Shown: in pieces, positions 1 to 7,556 of the stretch
How positions within the stretch are numbered: position 1 is the stretch's first letter
Layout of the letters: every line of letters begins with the position of its first letter
From: Candidatus Sysuiplasma acidicola
GTDB lineage: Archaea; Thermoplasmatota; Thermoplasmata; Sysuiplasmatales; Sysuiplasmataceae
Direction: 5' to 3'
Length of the DNA stretch: 64,000 nucleotides
Assembly: GCA_019721035.1 (NCBI GenBank)
Contig: JAHEAA010000002.1
Coordinates: 1-64,000, forward strand
Notes under the pieces: model-generated
Told to the model about the DNA's origin: nothing
The model's input: only the letters and a program-made list of their open reading frames with translations
Database searches by the model: none
Position numbers and translations under genes: made by a program

Positions 1-251
1 AGTATGACGACCTTCTGCTCGGGCGTCACCTTCGGCGGCCTGCCCGTGCCGCCGTCAGCAGACAGTATGATTGACGATGCACTCTTCACAACAGTGTACA
101 GTTCCCTTGCAGCACACTTTATCCGCTGTTCATATGACTGCTCATACTCACTCCAGTCCCTTGCGGTGTGCCTGGCGTACTGTTCCCTGTACTTCTTCAC
201 AAGGAAATCGAATTCACTGCGGAAACGGTCGAGCTGCTCGTTTGTCAGCAC
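1..251 (-). CDS. IS transposase, N-terminal part (runs off left edge)
   Basis: The minus strand is open from a GTG at 251 to the left edge, giving about 83 residues. The frame is rich in charged helical residues and reaches the segment GRPPKVTPEQKVVI, which resembles the start of the helix-turn-helix region of archaeal IS transposases. A DUF2080 protein sits divergently on the plus strand; that family is known as transposase-associated. The catalytic domain lies outside the window, so the IS family and intactness cannot be judged. The start is uncertain because a TTG lies slightly upstream. Confidence 0.6.
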   Translation of the reverse strand, partial: MLTNEQLDRFRSEFDFLVKKYREQYARHTARDWSEYEQSYEQRIKCAARELYTVVKSASSIILSADGGTGRPPKVTPEQKVVI

Positions 252-275
252 AAACAGTAATGGTCGCAAAGGTAT

Positions 276-301
276 ATATGGATATCCATCAATATCCATA
301 T
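276..301. repeat. Inverted repeat between transposase and DUF2080 genes
   Basis: The 10-bp arms ATATGGATAT and ATATCCATAT are perfect inverted copies separated by 6 nt. A shorter perfect palindrome (ATGGATATCCAT, 278-289) lies inside. The element sits in the short gap between two divergent IS genes, where a shared operator or promoter is expected. It could instead be part of the IS structure. Confidence 0.5.
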
Positions 302-358
302 GCAGACAGACGGGCAATCTGCTTAAACGCACGTTGTCCATGCTCTGACGGTCATAAC

Positions 359-520
359 ATGTCGCGCGAAATAAAGGTGGATGAGGGCACGATACTGCTG
401 AAAGACGAGGTTGAGGTATTCTATGAGCGGAAGATCACAAAGTTCGGCAACTCTGCAAAGCTCGATGCACCGAAGAAATACATAGGCAAAAGAGCCTATG
501 TTATCGTTCTCAAGAGATAG
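359..520 (+). CDS. DUF2080 family transposase-associated protein
   Basis: This is a 53-residue protein starting at the ATG at 359. Its core reads like the DUF2080 consensus: a short acidic, beta-rich start, then FERK-like (YERKITKFGNSAK) and a C-terminal KKYIGKRAYVIVL segment. The pattern resembles a small AbrB/SpoVT-like swapped-hairpin fold, but that is inference. The family is found beside archaeal transposases, and here a transposase is divergently encoded just to the left. The frame is open further upstream, but that stretch is low-complexity translation and the 359 start fits the family length. Confidence 0.75.
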   Translation: MSREIKVDEGTILLKDEVEVFYERKITKFGNSAKLDAPKKYIGKRAYVIVLKR

Positions 521-593
521 CCCGTGGGCGACTTATGTCCCACTCCCCCGGTGCTGCATTGATTTATTAATGTGTATGTATCTTTCCAAAGCG

Positions 594-818
594 ATGGCTG
601 AAAGGCACGCATTAAGAAAGGGCTCGACAGAATCATGTTCGGTTGCCGGTTGCGGGGAACCTGCTATGAAATCAGTTTCGGCCAGGGAAGCAGATAAAAA
701 GGCAAAGCTTTCGCTGGAGGGAAACGCCAGTGGCAGGGCACATCTCTGCAAATATCATTACAAAGAATACAAAAAGGCAACGAAGGCGGAACGTGAACTG
801 GACAGACTTGCATGGTAA
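594..818 (+). CDS. Small conserved zinc-finger-like protein
   Basis: This is a 75-residue basic protein from the ATG at 594. It has a CSVAGC pair near residues 15-20 and a C-x-x-H element (LCKYHYKEYKK) near residues 53-63, a plausible single zinc site. The C-terminus is helical and charged. It ends 52 nt before the likely RNase Z start on the same strand, so the two may be co-transcribed. No function is recognised; a role in RNA or nucleic-acid binding is a guess from the charge and Cys/His pattern. Confidence 0.6.
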   Translation: MAERHALRKGSTESCSVAGCGEPAMKSVSAREADKKAKLSLEGNASGRAHLCKYHYKEYKKATKAERELDRLAW

Positions 819-870
819 CCTGAAACGACAGTGAGCTGTGACAGTTTCAGCCTCTCAAGGAGAGAATGTT

Positions 871-1782
871 GTGGAAGTGCTTTTTCTCGGTACTGGTGCA
901 ACCTTGCCTTCCAGGAAGCGCAATGTTTCATCCACTGCAGTGATACTGGATGACAGCAGGATGATGCTGCTTGACTGCGGAGAGGGAACTCAGCGGCAAT
1001 TGATGCTTTCAGGCCGTTCGTACATGAAGGTGAGATGGATAGCACTCTCTCACTTCCACGGTGATCATATGCTCGGTATACCGGGGCTCGTACAGTCCAT
1101 GCAATTTTCCGGAAGAAAGGAGGAGCTGACGTTTTTCGGACCTGCAGGGCTGGTCCGCCTTCTGAAGGCGATGCGAACTGCGGGCCTGCTGAATAACACG
1201 TTCCCGATACGTGCTGTTGAAATGCATGACGGGAGAGTCCGTGCTGTCGACCTGGGGAAGTTCACACTCCGCGCCATCGATTCGGAACACAATGCTCCTT
1301 CTCTCGCATTCAGGGTGCAGGAGAAGGACAGACCGGGCAGATTCCATCCGGGAAAGGCGCGCAGACTCGGTGTTCAGCCAGGGCCGCTGTTCAGCAGGCT
1401 CCAAAAGGGTATGTCTGTCACAGTTAACGGGAAAGTAATCAGGCCGGAGATGGTAATGGGCCCTCCTCGCCCCGGCCCCTCAGTAGGCTACGCCGTGGAT
1501 ACAAGGCCCACTGCAGGAATCACGGAATTCATGCATATGGTGAGCGTTCTTGTTTTCGATTCCACCTTCGACAGCGGGCTGCGCTATAGAGCGCTTGAAA
1601 CGAAGCACTCGACATGTGTGGAGGCGGCAGAGACGGCAAAGCAGGCAGAGGTCGGGAGACTGTACCTTACACACATCGGGGGAAGATATGATGACCCTGG
1701 CCTGCTTAGCGAGCAGGCAAGGAGCATCTTCCCGTCATCATTTGTTGCAAGAGATTTCCTGAGATACGTTCCAAGAAAATGA
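871..1782 (+). CDS. rnz: Ribonuclease Z (tRNA 3'-endonuclease)
   Basis: RNase Z removes the 3' trailer from tRNA precursors. The metallo-beta-lactamase motif HFHGDH is at residues 61-66, preceded by the family-typical DCGEGTQRQ block, and further histidines (HNAPS, THIGGRYDD) complete the two-zinc site. The frame is open to a GTG at 838, but the GTG at 871 has an AAGGAG ribosome site 8 nt upstream and gives the usual N-terminus beginning VEVLFLGTG. The resulting 303 residues match the short archaeal form. Confidence 0.93.
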   Translation: MEVLFLGTGATLPSRKRNVSSTAVILDDSRMMLLDCGEGTQRQLMLSGRSYMKVRWIALSHFHGDHMLGIPGLVQSMQFSGRKEELTFFGPAGLVRLLKAMRTAGLLNNTFPIRAVEMHDGRVRAVDLGKFTLRAIDSEHNAPSLAFRVQEKDRPGRFHPGKARRLGVQPGPLFSRLQKGMSVTVNGKVIRPEMVMGPPRPGPSVGYAVDTRPTAGITEFMHMVSVLVFDSTFDSGLRYRALETKHSTCVEAAETAKQAEVGRLYLTHIGGRYDDPGLLSEQARSIFPSSFVARDFLRYVPRK

Positions 1783-1814
1783 ATAAGCTGTTCGTATGTG
1801 CCTCTTGAACTGGA

Positions 1815-1830
1815 TATTCCATATGGAATA
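1815..1830. promoter_or_regulatory. Perfect 16-bp palindrome upstream of SAM synthetase
   Basis: TATTCCATATGGAATA is a perfect palindrome about 70 nt upstream of the SAM synthetase start and 33 nt past the RNase Z stop. Its position suits an operator for a dimeric repressor. No regulator can be named from the sequence. Confidence 0.4.
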
Positions 1831-1901
1831 CATTTCGGACAAACAGCTATTAACGATCAAAATATCGGAGCGTTAAAAGAGGTTACAAGGGAGTTAGTAA
1901 T

Positions 1902-3101
1902 TTGGCAAAGAATATCACAGTCAGAGATCTGAAATCCGAGCCTGTTGAGAAGAAAGAGACGGAGATGGTGGAGAGGAAGGGCATTGGCCATCCAGACAGT
2001 GTGGCTGACGGCATATCGGAGCAGGTGAGCAGGGCGCTGAGCAGATATTACTTGAAGAATTTCGGCAGAGTTCTGCACCACAATACCGATGAGTGCCAGA
2101 TAGTCGGCGGTCAGGCAACTCCCGCGTTCGGCGGCGGTGTCATAACGGAGCCTGTGTACATCCTTCTTGTCGGAAGAGCGACTGACTCGGTTAACGGCAC
2201 CAAAGTCCCGGTCAAGGATATTGCCGAGGAGGCTGCAAGAAATTACCTTAAGAATACATTCGGCGAACTCAACACCGAGAAGGATGTCATCATTGCTACG
2301 AAAATTGGACCGGGCTCGGTGGACCTCAGGGGAGTGTACGAGACACAGAAGCTCCTTGCCAATGACACAAGTTTTGGTGTCGGTTTCGCGCCGTTTACTG
2401 AAGCAGAGCGTATTACGCTAGAAACTGAAAGATATATCAACGGCGAACTGAAGAAGAGCATACCTGGTGCCGGCAAAGATGTCAAGGTTATGACCTCGAG
2501 GCGGGGTGACAGGATTGTCGTTACATGTGCCGTCGCCATGATCGGCAGACGCATTCGAGACAGAGATCACTACGTTAGCGTCAAGGAAGAGCTGCGCGAG
2601 AAGGTACTAGACTTTGCGGTGCGCATCACCTCCCGTGAAGTGGTCGTCAATGTCAATACCGCGGATGATTATGAGAGTGGCATATACTACAATACCGTCA
2701 CTGGCCTATCAATGGAGAATGGGGACGATGGCTCCGTCGGAAGGGGTAACAGGGTGAACGGGCTGATCACACCTTTCAGGCCGATGAGTCTTGAGGCAGC
2801 TGCAGGCAAGAATCCTGTTACACACGTTGGCAAGATATACAATCTGCTCTCAAACCAGGTGGCCGCGAAGGTGTGCGAGGTTGCAGGAGGAGATGTTATC
2901 GAGGCTAATGTCAGGATACTCTCACAGATTGGCAAGCCCGTTTCGGAACCGCTCTCCAGCAATGTAGATATGATACTGGGCAACGGCGTGAAACCCGGCA
3001 GATGGTCAAGCGAGGCAGAAAGCATACTATCGGAATACCTAGACAACACAGATAAGTATGTAACACAGAGAATAATAAGGGATGAACTATCGGTTTTCTG
3101 A
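1902..3101 (+). CDS. mat: S-adenosylmethionine synthetase, archaeal type
   Basis: This enzyme makes S-adenosylmethionine from methionine and ATP. The 399 residues match the archaeal MAT family, which is distinct from bacterial MetK. Conserved blocks seen are ERKGIGHPDSVADGI near the N-terminus, GGQATPAFGGG, and the phosphate-binding-like GNRVNGLITPFRPMS. The start is TTG with an AAGGGAG ribosome site 7 nt upstream. The 3' end overlaps the possible start of the next gene by 20 nt, so the two are probably co-transcribed. Confidence 0.95.
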   Translation: MAKNITVRDLKSEPVEKKETEMVERKGIGHPDSVADGISEQVSRALSRYYLKNFGRVLHHNTDECQIVGGQATPAFGGGVITEPVYILLVGRATDSVNGTKVPVKDIAEEAARNYLKNTFGELNTEKDVIIATKIGPGSVDLRGVYETQKLLANDTSFGVGFAPFTEAERITLETERYINGELKKSIPGAGKDVKVMTSRRGDRIVVTCAVAMIGRRIRDRDHYVSVKEELREKVLDFAVRITSREVVVNVNTADDYESGIYYNTVTGLSMENGDDGSVGRGNRVNGLITPFRPMSLEAAAGKNPVTHVGKIYNLLSNQVAAKVCEVAGGDVIEANVRILSQIGKPVSEPLSSNVDMILGNGVKPGRWSSEAESILSEYLDNTDKYVTQRIIRDELSVF

Positions 3102-3687
3102 ACTGCTCCGTATGGGCGGCAAATCGGAAAAGGGGCCAGGAAGGAAATTTGGCCCCTTTCATTATTTTAAAGCACTGACGCTGATTGACAAAGCAGGAAG
3201 GACAGGAAGAGCGAAACTTGCCTCTGAGATCGGGATCGGTGAGGGAAGCATAAGGACTCTGCTGGATGATCTGGAAACGAACTCGCTTATTGCAAGAAAC
3301 AATTCCGGCAACGTCGTGACATCTGAAGGGAAACGTGTTATCTCCTCTCTGCCTATCGCGATAATGGGCATACAAAACTGCAGCCTTTCTCTCTCGGGTC
3401 ATTCGAGTGTCGCCGTTGTCAAATCCGCTTCAAAACGTGTGACGAACGGCATAATGCAGAGGGACGAGGCTGTTCGCAATGGCGGTGTTGGTGCCACCAC
3501 GCTGATTGTAAGGAAGAAGGGCCTCTATATACCGCCTGAAATGAAGCATGTAAACGACAGGGAACTCGAAAATGCCGTGTTCGGGGAGATGCATGCGAGC
3601 GAGGGTGATGTGGTTATCGTTGGGTCAGGCAGCACTGCCATCTCTTCTGAAATCGCCGTTTTCTCAGCTTCATTAACACTATTGTGA
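3082..3687 (+). CDS. Winged-helix protein, DUF4443-like
   Basis: This is a 201-residue protein with an N-terminal winged helix-turn-helix (roughly residues 25-75, including EIGIGEGSIRTLLDDLE) followed by an alpha/beta domain with a VVIVGSGST segment. The architecture matches the archaeal DUF4443 family, whose C-terminal domain may bind a small ligand. The start at 3082 overlaps the SAM synthetase gene; the ATG at 3112 is an alternative and begins closer to the conserved domain. Coupling to SAM synthetase suggests a regulatory link to methyl metabolism, which is inference. Confidence 0.7.
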   Translation: MNYRFSELLRMGGKSEKGPGRKFGPFHYFKALTLIDKAGRTGRAKLASEIGIGEGSIRTLLDDLETNSLIARNNSGNVVTSEGKRVISSLPIAIMGIQNCSLSLSGHSSVAVVKSASKRVTNGIMQRDEAVRNGGVGATTLIVRKKGLYIPPEMKHVNDRELENAVFGEMHASEGDVVIVGSGSTAISSEIAVFSASLTLL

Positions 3688-3917
3688 AACAGCCACATTT
3701 GGATTCATAGTGCCGTTGGCCGAAACGTCATGCACACATACTGTCCTCTTCTCATCATGAGCAAACTTTTTGTCTGAATGCCATCGAAGTACCGCCGGTG
3801 GATGCACCCAGGGGCATAAGAACGTCACAGAATGCACTTCGAACGCCTGTCTTGGTGACTCGAAACGCATCGCTGGAACTCACTGGCTGACGAATCGTCA
3901 TACAATGTACGACGCAC

Positions 3918-3936
3918 AACAAAAATATTATATACT
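3918..3936 (+). promoter_or_regulatory. Likely TATA region for RHH/FtsZ-like operon
   Basis: An A/T-rich run containing AAATATTATATAC lies 50-65 nt upstream of the RHH gene start, in a gap of nearly 300 nt without a convincing gene. It is the best promoter candidate for the RHH and FtsZ-like genes. Confidence 0.4.
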
Positions 3937-3984
3937 ATCCGACTGTTATCTTCACTTCGCAAATACCCGAAGGAGTGTAGCATA

Positions 3985-4374
3985 ATGTCGGACAACCGGA
4001 TATCTCTGCGTCTTGACGACCACGAGATTAGGACCATCGACGAATTCCTGGATACGCATCCGGATATCGCCAACAGGTCCCAGCTCGCAAGAGTGTCGAT
4101 AAGACGGTTTATCACCGAGGAGAACGGTGAGAAACTGTCTGATGACTCTCAGGCAGATCAAGAGCGGGGAAAAAGGGTGATGGTTGTTCTTGCCCCGGCT
4201 GAAGCGGATTTGCTCGAGCAGATGGTGAAGAACGGATTATTCGTGTCCTTGAAGGATGCGATAAGCTACATCATGAAGACTTACACCATAAACAGGGAGA
4301 ACAGGCTCGAGAAAGTCATGGAGTCTATCTGTGACATGAGGGAAAAGCTGGTGCAAGTGGACCGCGAGCACTGA
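3985..4374 (+). CDS. Tandem ribbon-helix-helix regulator upstream of FtsZ-like gene
   Basis: The protein has 129 residues. Residues 4-45 read as a ribbon-helix-helix unit (strand NRISLRLDDHEIRTIDEFL, then a second helix). Residues 63-100 look like a second, related unit (strand RVMVVLAPAEADLLEQMV followed by a helix). The C-terminus is a charged helix. An AGGAG ribosome site precedes the ATG. The FtsZ-like gene follows 103 nt downstream on the same strand. In haloarchaea the RHH protein CdrS is encoded with and controls ftsZ2, so a division regulator is a reasonable inference, though this protein is longer. Confidence 0.75.
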   Translation: MSDNRISLRLDDHEIRTIDEFLDTHPDIANRSQLARVSIRRFITEENGEKLSDDSQADQERGKRVMVVLAPAEADLLEQMVKNGLFVSLKDAISYIMKTYTINRENRLEKVMESICDMREKLVQVDREH

Positions 4375-4477
4375 GAAGGGAAAGAGTTTAGCGGCTGTCA
4401 GAAGGGATGGGATGCACGTACAGTTCCTAAACAATGGGCACCTTCGGGATATTTCGGATAAATAAAGGAGGAGACAA

Positions 4478-5242
4478 ATGTCTGAATTCGGAGAGTTCAT
4501 CCAGGAAGGAATGGATGTGTCCATTGTGGGCGGAATCGGAGAACCCAAAGTATGCGTTGTTGGCTGCGGCGGCGCGGGCAACAATGTGGTCGAGGGGCTA
4601 TACTGGGACCACCCCGGCATAGAAACGATAGCCCTTAATGATAATCAGGACAGGCTCTGCTCGATTTCGTGCAGTTCGGCGCTGTTGATCAGGCCGGAAG
4701 ACATGGATGCAATCGAAGAGCTTTACGGCGGAGCGATACGGGAGAAACTGTCAAATTCAGACATCGTTTTCGTGGTTGTCGGCCTGGGTGGAACATTCGG
4801 TTCGGTAGTGGCGCCTGTTGTTTCAAAAGTGGCCAAGGAGATGAATCTGACTGTCCTCTCTGTAGGCATACAGCCCTTCGCGGAGGAGATGAGACCGCAT
4901 TGCGAGGAGACGCTCAGGGAACTGAGAGTCATGTCGGATGCCGTCGTAGTCATAGATAACAACAAACTGACTGAGATTTCCGAGGACCTTACGGTTGAAG
5001 AGGGTTTCAAGATCATACAGAACGGCATATCAAAGATCATCACGGCAGTCTGCCAGCACATAACGGACCAGATCGCGAGCTACCTCAATACCGACATAGC
5101 GGAGGAAATAAGATACGACCTGCAGAGCATGAGCGATGTGGGGCACGAGCAGACGCCAGGGCACGCAGTCACAGGCACAGAGTCCGCATTCATGCAGGCG
5201 TCACTATTCAGCGTCGAAGGTCCGTTCTTTAACTTTCAGTGA
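4478..5242 (+). CDS. Divergent FtsZ/tubulin-superfamily GTPase, C-terminal domain missing
   Basis: This 254-residue protein is recognisable as FtsZ-related. GCGGAGNN (residues 29-36) matches the first nucleotide loop. GLGGTFGS (102-109) takes the place of the tubulin signature GGGTGTG, and NTDIAE (204-209) matches the T7 loop NxDxxD with the last Asp changed to Glu. The usual T3 GAGG loop is not visible. The protein ends about 45 residues after T7, so the second domain of FtsZ (normal length about 350-400) is absent. The ATG has a strong AAAGGAGGA ribosome site. It may be a regulatory or filament-capping paralogue rather than the main division protein. Confidence 0.75.
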   Translation: MSEFGEFIQEGMDVSIVGGIGEPKVCVVGCGGAGNNVVEGLYWDHPGIETIALNDNQDRLCSISCSSALLIRPEDMDAIEELYGGAIREKLSNSDIVFVVVGLGGTFGSVVAPVVSKVAKEMNLTVLSVGIQPFAEEMRPHCEETLRELRVMSDAVVVIDNNKLTEISEDLTVEEGFKIIQNGISKIITAVCQHITDQIASYLNTDIAEEIRYDLQSMSDVGHEQTPGHAVTGTESAFMQASLFSVEGPFFNFQ

Positions 5243-5392
5243 TTGCGTAGCCGCAACCAACCTCCCTGCGAGTTGAATGCACTCGGGGGAGAAATCCATT
5301 TCCACTTAACTTTCGACGTGCTAAAGCGACTGGACTCGAAAAGACATGTTCAGCATCCGACATAAACGTCTTATTCTATCTAATCCTCACTA

Positions 5393-6016
5393 GTGCTTGT
5401 GTACGTACCAAAATATTACATCATGGAAGGAAAACATGCTAAGGTTGAATTCATCCGTAAGAATTCATTCGGTGTGATGTTCTCACGGCATGAGGATGCC
5501 CCATGGGCGACGCACACCCCATTCATCTACGCAGAGAAGGCAGACGATCATGATGTCCTTCTTGGGCACATGGCAAGGGCCAATCCGCAATGGAAGGACA
5601 TGGACTCGCAGAAAGTCCTGGTTGTTTTTCAAGGTCCGCATGCGTATATATCGCCTTCGTGGTATATCGAGAAGAATCAGGTGCCGACGTGGAACTACGT
5701 CGCGGTGCACGTCACTGGAACTGCAAGTGTGCTCGATGATGCAGGAACAAGAGAGGTTGTTGCAGGACTGCTGAGTTTCTATCGCAGCGATGCTAACTTG
5801 ATAGAAAGTCTGGGCGATGAGCCTTTCAGGAGTTTGTTGAAGGCGACAGTTGGTTTCAGCATAGCGATTGAAAAGCTTGAGGGTGTTACAAAGCTGAACC
5901 AGAACAAGTCGACCGCGAGCAGGGCAAATGTTGCCGAACAACTGCTGGTTTCGGAAAATCCCACAACAAAGGAACTTGGCAGGATTATGAAGGATTATAT
6001 TTCCTTCAAAGAGTGA
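5393..6016 (+). CDS. PaiB-family FMN-binding regulator-like protein
   Basis: This is a 207-residue protein of the PaiB family (flavin-reductase-like split barrel). Diagnostic blocks are YVPKYY at the N-terminus, LLGHMARANPQW, VVFQGPHAYISPSWY and VPTWNYVAVHVTG. PaiB was first described as a negative regulator of sporulation and protease genes in Bacillus; the fold binds flavin and the true role in archaea is unknown. The start is GTG at 5393, with another GTG two codons later. No ribosome site is visible, so the mRNA may be leaderless. It stands alone. Confidence 0.9.
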   Translation: MLVYVPKYYIMEGKHAKVEFIRKNSFGVMFSRHEDAPWATHTPFIYAEKADDHDVLLGHMARANPQWKDMDSQKVLVVFQGPHAYISPSWYIEKNQVPTWNYVAVHVTGTASVLDDAGTREVVAGLLSFYRSDANLIESLGDEPFRSLLKATVGFSIAIEKLEGVTKLNQNKSTASRANVAEQLLVSENPTTKELGRIMKDYISFKE

Positions 6017-6188
6017 CAATCCTACGGAACATCCGGTGCTTTCTTTTTGATCTGTGTAACGGCTCTCCTAATGGCTGAAGAAGTGAAGGTCTAATTAACA
6101 CATTTCGATAGTTGCAGATTCCATCGTCGGTTATGCTGAGAGTTTGAATGTGATTGCCGCCTGGTTTACGAACCTGCAAACTAAGCGT

Positions 6189-6521
6189 TCAGGCATGCGG
6201 ATCACCTACAAACCACATTTCCAGAGCTTCATTTTCCCCTTTGAACATCCAGCCCCCTCCCAATCGTCTCCTGCCAATGGTCTTGGTGAAAAGATATATT
6301 ACCTTGTTTTCTAGCACAACTTTGAGCGGTGGTATGAGTCCACGTGAATCTCTGAATCTCTCACCGCACGTCACAGTTATGTCCTTTATTGAGCGCTTTT
6401 CTATAATGAACAAGAGATCCATCTTATCGTTATAGAAGCGCAGGGCATTCTCTGTAACAGACAGATATCCTTCATGCTTGTGCAGGGGTCTACCCAGAGG
6501 CTGTGATGTGTGAGCTGTAAG
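6189..6521 (-). CDS. PH/GRAM-like domain frame, same frame as RHH gene after one stop
   Basis: The minus frame from 6521 to 6189 encodes about 110 residues with a beta-rich pattern (GYLSVTENALRFY, then strand-rich segments, then KVIYLFTKT) resembling a bacterial PH or GRAM-like domain. No ATG, GTG or TTG occurs before the ATG at 6422, and starting there would remove the first strands. The frame is the same as that of the RHH gene just upstream, and only the TGA at 6522-6524 separates them. Either one RHH-PH gene has been broken by a nonsense change, or the stop is read through, or the domain uses a rare start. Confidence 0.45.
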   Translation of the reverse strand, partial: LTAHTSQPLGRPLHKHEGYLSVTENALRFYNDKMDLLFIIEKRSIKDITVTCGERFRDSRGLIPPLKVVLENKVIYLFTKTIGRRRLGGGWMFKGENEALEMWFVGDPHA

Positions 6522-6707
6522 TCATCTTTCCAATTTCGTAATGTTTTCAAACTCATCTGAAAATATCCACAAAGCCTCAAACAGGGAACCGGCTGTCTTG
6601 AGCACATTCTCAATGTACTTGCTTCTTGGAACGTCTCCTATCTCCGCATCTATTAGTTTGATTATATTTTCATCGAGAGATATGCTTATTTTTTCATTCG
6701 TCTGCAC
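6522..6707 (-). CDS. Ribbon-helix-helix DNA-binding protein
   Basis: This is a 61-residue protein starting with GTG. The strand KISISLDENIIKLIDAEI and the following helix (PRSKYIENVLKTAG) are typical of the RHH/CopG fold. The C-terminal tail is helical and is followed by a TGA, after which the same frame continues into a PH-like domain. A perfect 18-bp palindrome lies 38 nt upstream of the start, the expected place for an autoregulatory operator of a dimeric RHH protein. Confidence 0.7.
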   Translation of the reverse strand: MQTNEKISISLDENIIKLIDAEIGDVPRSKYIENVLKTAGSLFEALWIFSDEFENITKLER

Positions 6708-6744
6708 TGCCTCATGCGATTATCGCACTTTATGAATTAATGCT

Positions 6745-6762
6745 TTTACTACTAGTAGTAAA
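6745..6762. promoter_or_regulatory. 18-bp perfect palindrome, likely RHH operator
   Basis: TTTACTACTAGTAGTAAA is perfectly self-complementary and lies directly upstream of the RHH gene. It contains repeated TACTA half-sites, which suits binding of RHH dimers in the major groove. Autoregulation is inferred from position. Confidence 0.6.
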
Positions 6763-6885
6763 TATTTGCATTACACAATTCAATCACCACCGTTGCGGAA
6801 ACCTGCAAGACTGCATCTCTCCTCATGAATGTGTCTGATACGTCTTCATGAGGTTGAGCGGAGAATCGCAGACGAAGAATGCTGA

Positions 6886-6970
6886 TGCAGGAGGCCGGAT
6901 TCGAACCGGCGAACCACTGCTGGACAAGGTCCTAAGCCTTGCGCCTTTGGCCAGTCTTGGCTACCCCTGC
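6886..6970 (-). tRNA. tRNA-Leu(UAG)
   Basis: This is a complete 85-nt class II tRNA on the minus strand. The acceptor stem GCAGGGG pairs with CTCCTGC (one G-T pair), the anticodon stem-loop is CAAGG-CTTAGGA-CCTTG with anticodon TAG, there is a 14-nt variable arm, and the T-arm GCCGG-TTCGAAT-CCGGC is perfect. There is no intron and CCA is not encoded. The first 10 nt overlap the end, including the stop codon, of the upstream COG1325 gene. Confidence 0.95.
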
Positions 6971-7446
6971 TTATTCCGTACCTCGTCTATTAATCTACTG
7001 ATGAAGCCGATTGCAGTCTCTCTTTTCCCTGGATATGTGATGAGACGTATTTCAATGTCTACAGAATCCCTTTGTTTCCTAGATGCCGGGTCCGCCGACG
7101 AGTACAGTACCGGAGCATCGGCAAAGGCAGACTGCTTGTCAAATCTCATATGAAGTCTGTTCGAATCATCCATCCTCTGGTCCAGCTGATTAAGTAGTTG
7201 ATCAATATCTTTCCCTGTCAATCTTGATAGTATATGTGTGAACGCCGCATTGCCTTCCGTTCGTCCAGTGACCAGCTTCATGGGCAGACCAAAGTGCGAC
7301 TCTGCGACTACCAGTTCAAATCTTGCATCAGGTCCGAGAAGGTTACGTATGGCCGTCACTACTTTCTCCGGATCTTCTGTGGGGTGACAGATGCCCAGGC
7401 ATGAGATATCGCCTATTCTTCCCTTAGGGTACTGTTCTTTTTCCAT
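6961..7446 (-). CDS. COG1325-type predicted exosome-associated RNA-binding protein
   Basis: The protein has about 161 residues and matches the archaeal DUF54/COG1325 family: the N-terminal ISCLGICHPTEDPEKVVTAI and the mid-region KDIDQLLNQLDQRMDD are characteristic. The family is predicted to act with RNA or the exosome; the biochemical role is unproven. The ATG at 7446 fits family N-termini; a GTG at 7497 is an in-frame alternative. The TAG stop lies inside the 5' end of the downstream tRNA-Leu, so cutting the tRNA out of a joint transcript would damage this mRNA's last codons. Confidence 0.8.
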   Translation of the reverse strand: MEKEQYPKGRIGDISCLGICHPTEDPEKVVTAIRNLLGPDARFELVVAESHFGLPMKLVTGRTEGNAAFTHILSRLTGKDIDQLLNQLDQRMDDSNRLHMRFDKQSAFADAPVLYSSADPASRKQRDSVDIEIRLITYPGKRETAIGFISRLIDEVRNKQG

Positions 7447-7556
7447 ATTTTGCACCTTCAGGCAACTGCCAGGTTTCAGCGTACAAAACTCAATCACTAC
7501 TTATTTCTAGCCTGTCCGTATTGGAATTCCTGCCGGATGGCAGGGCACGTCAGATG

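Noticed and set aside
4-520. Long overlapping plus-strand frames (114 and 149 codons) at the left edge
   Set aside because: The first is antisense to the transposase frame. The second is real only from 359, where it matches DUF2080; the rest is low-complexity translation.
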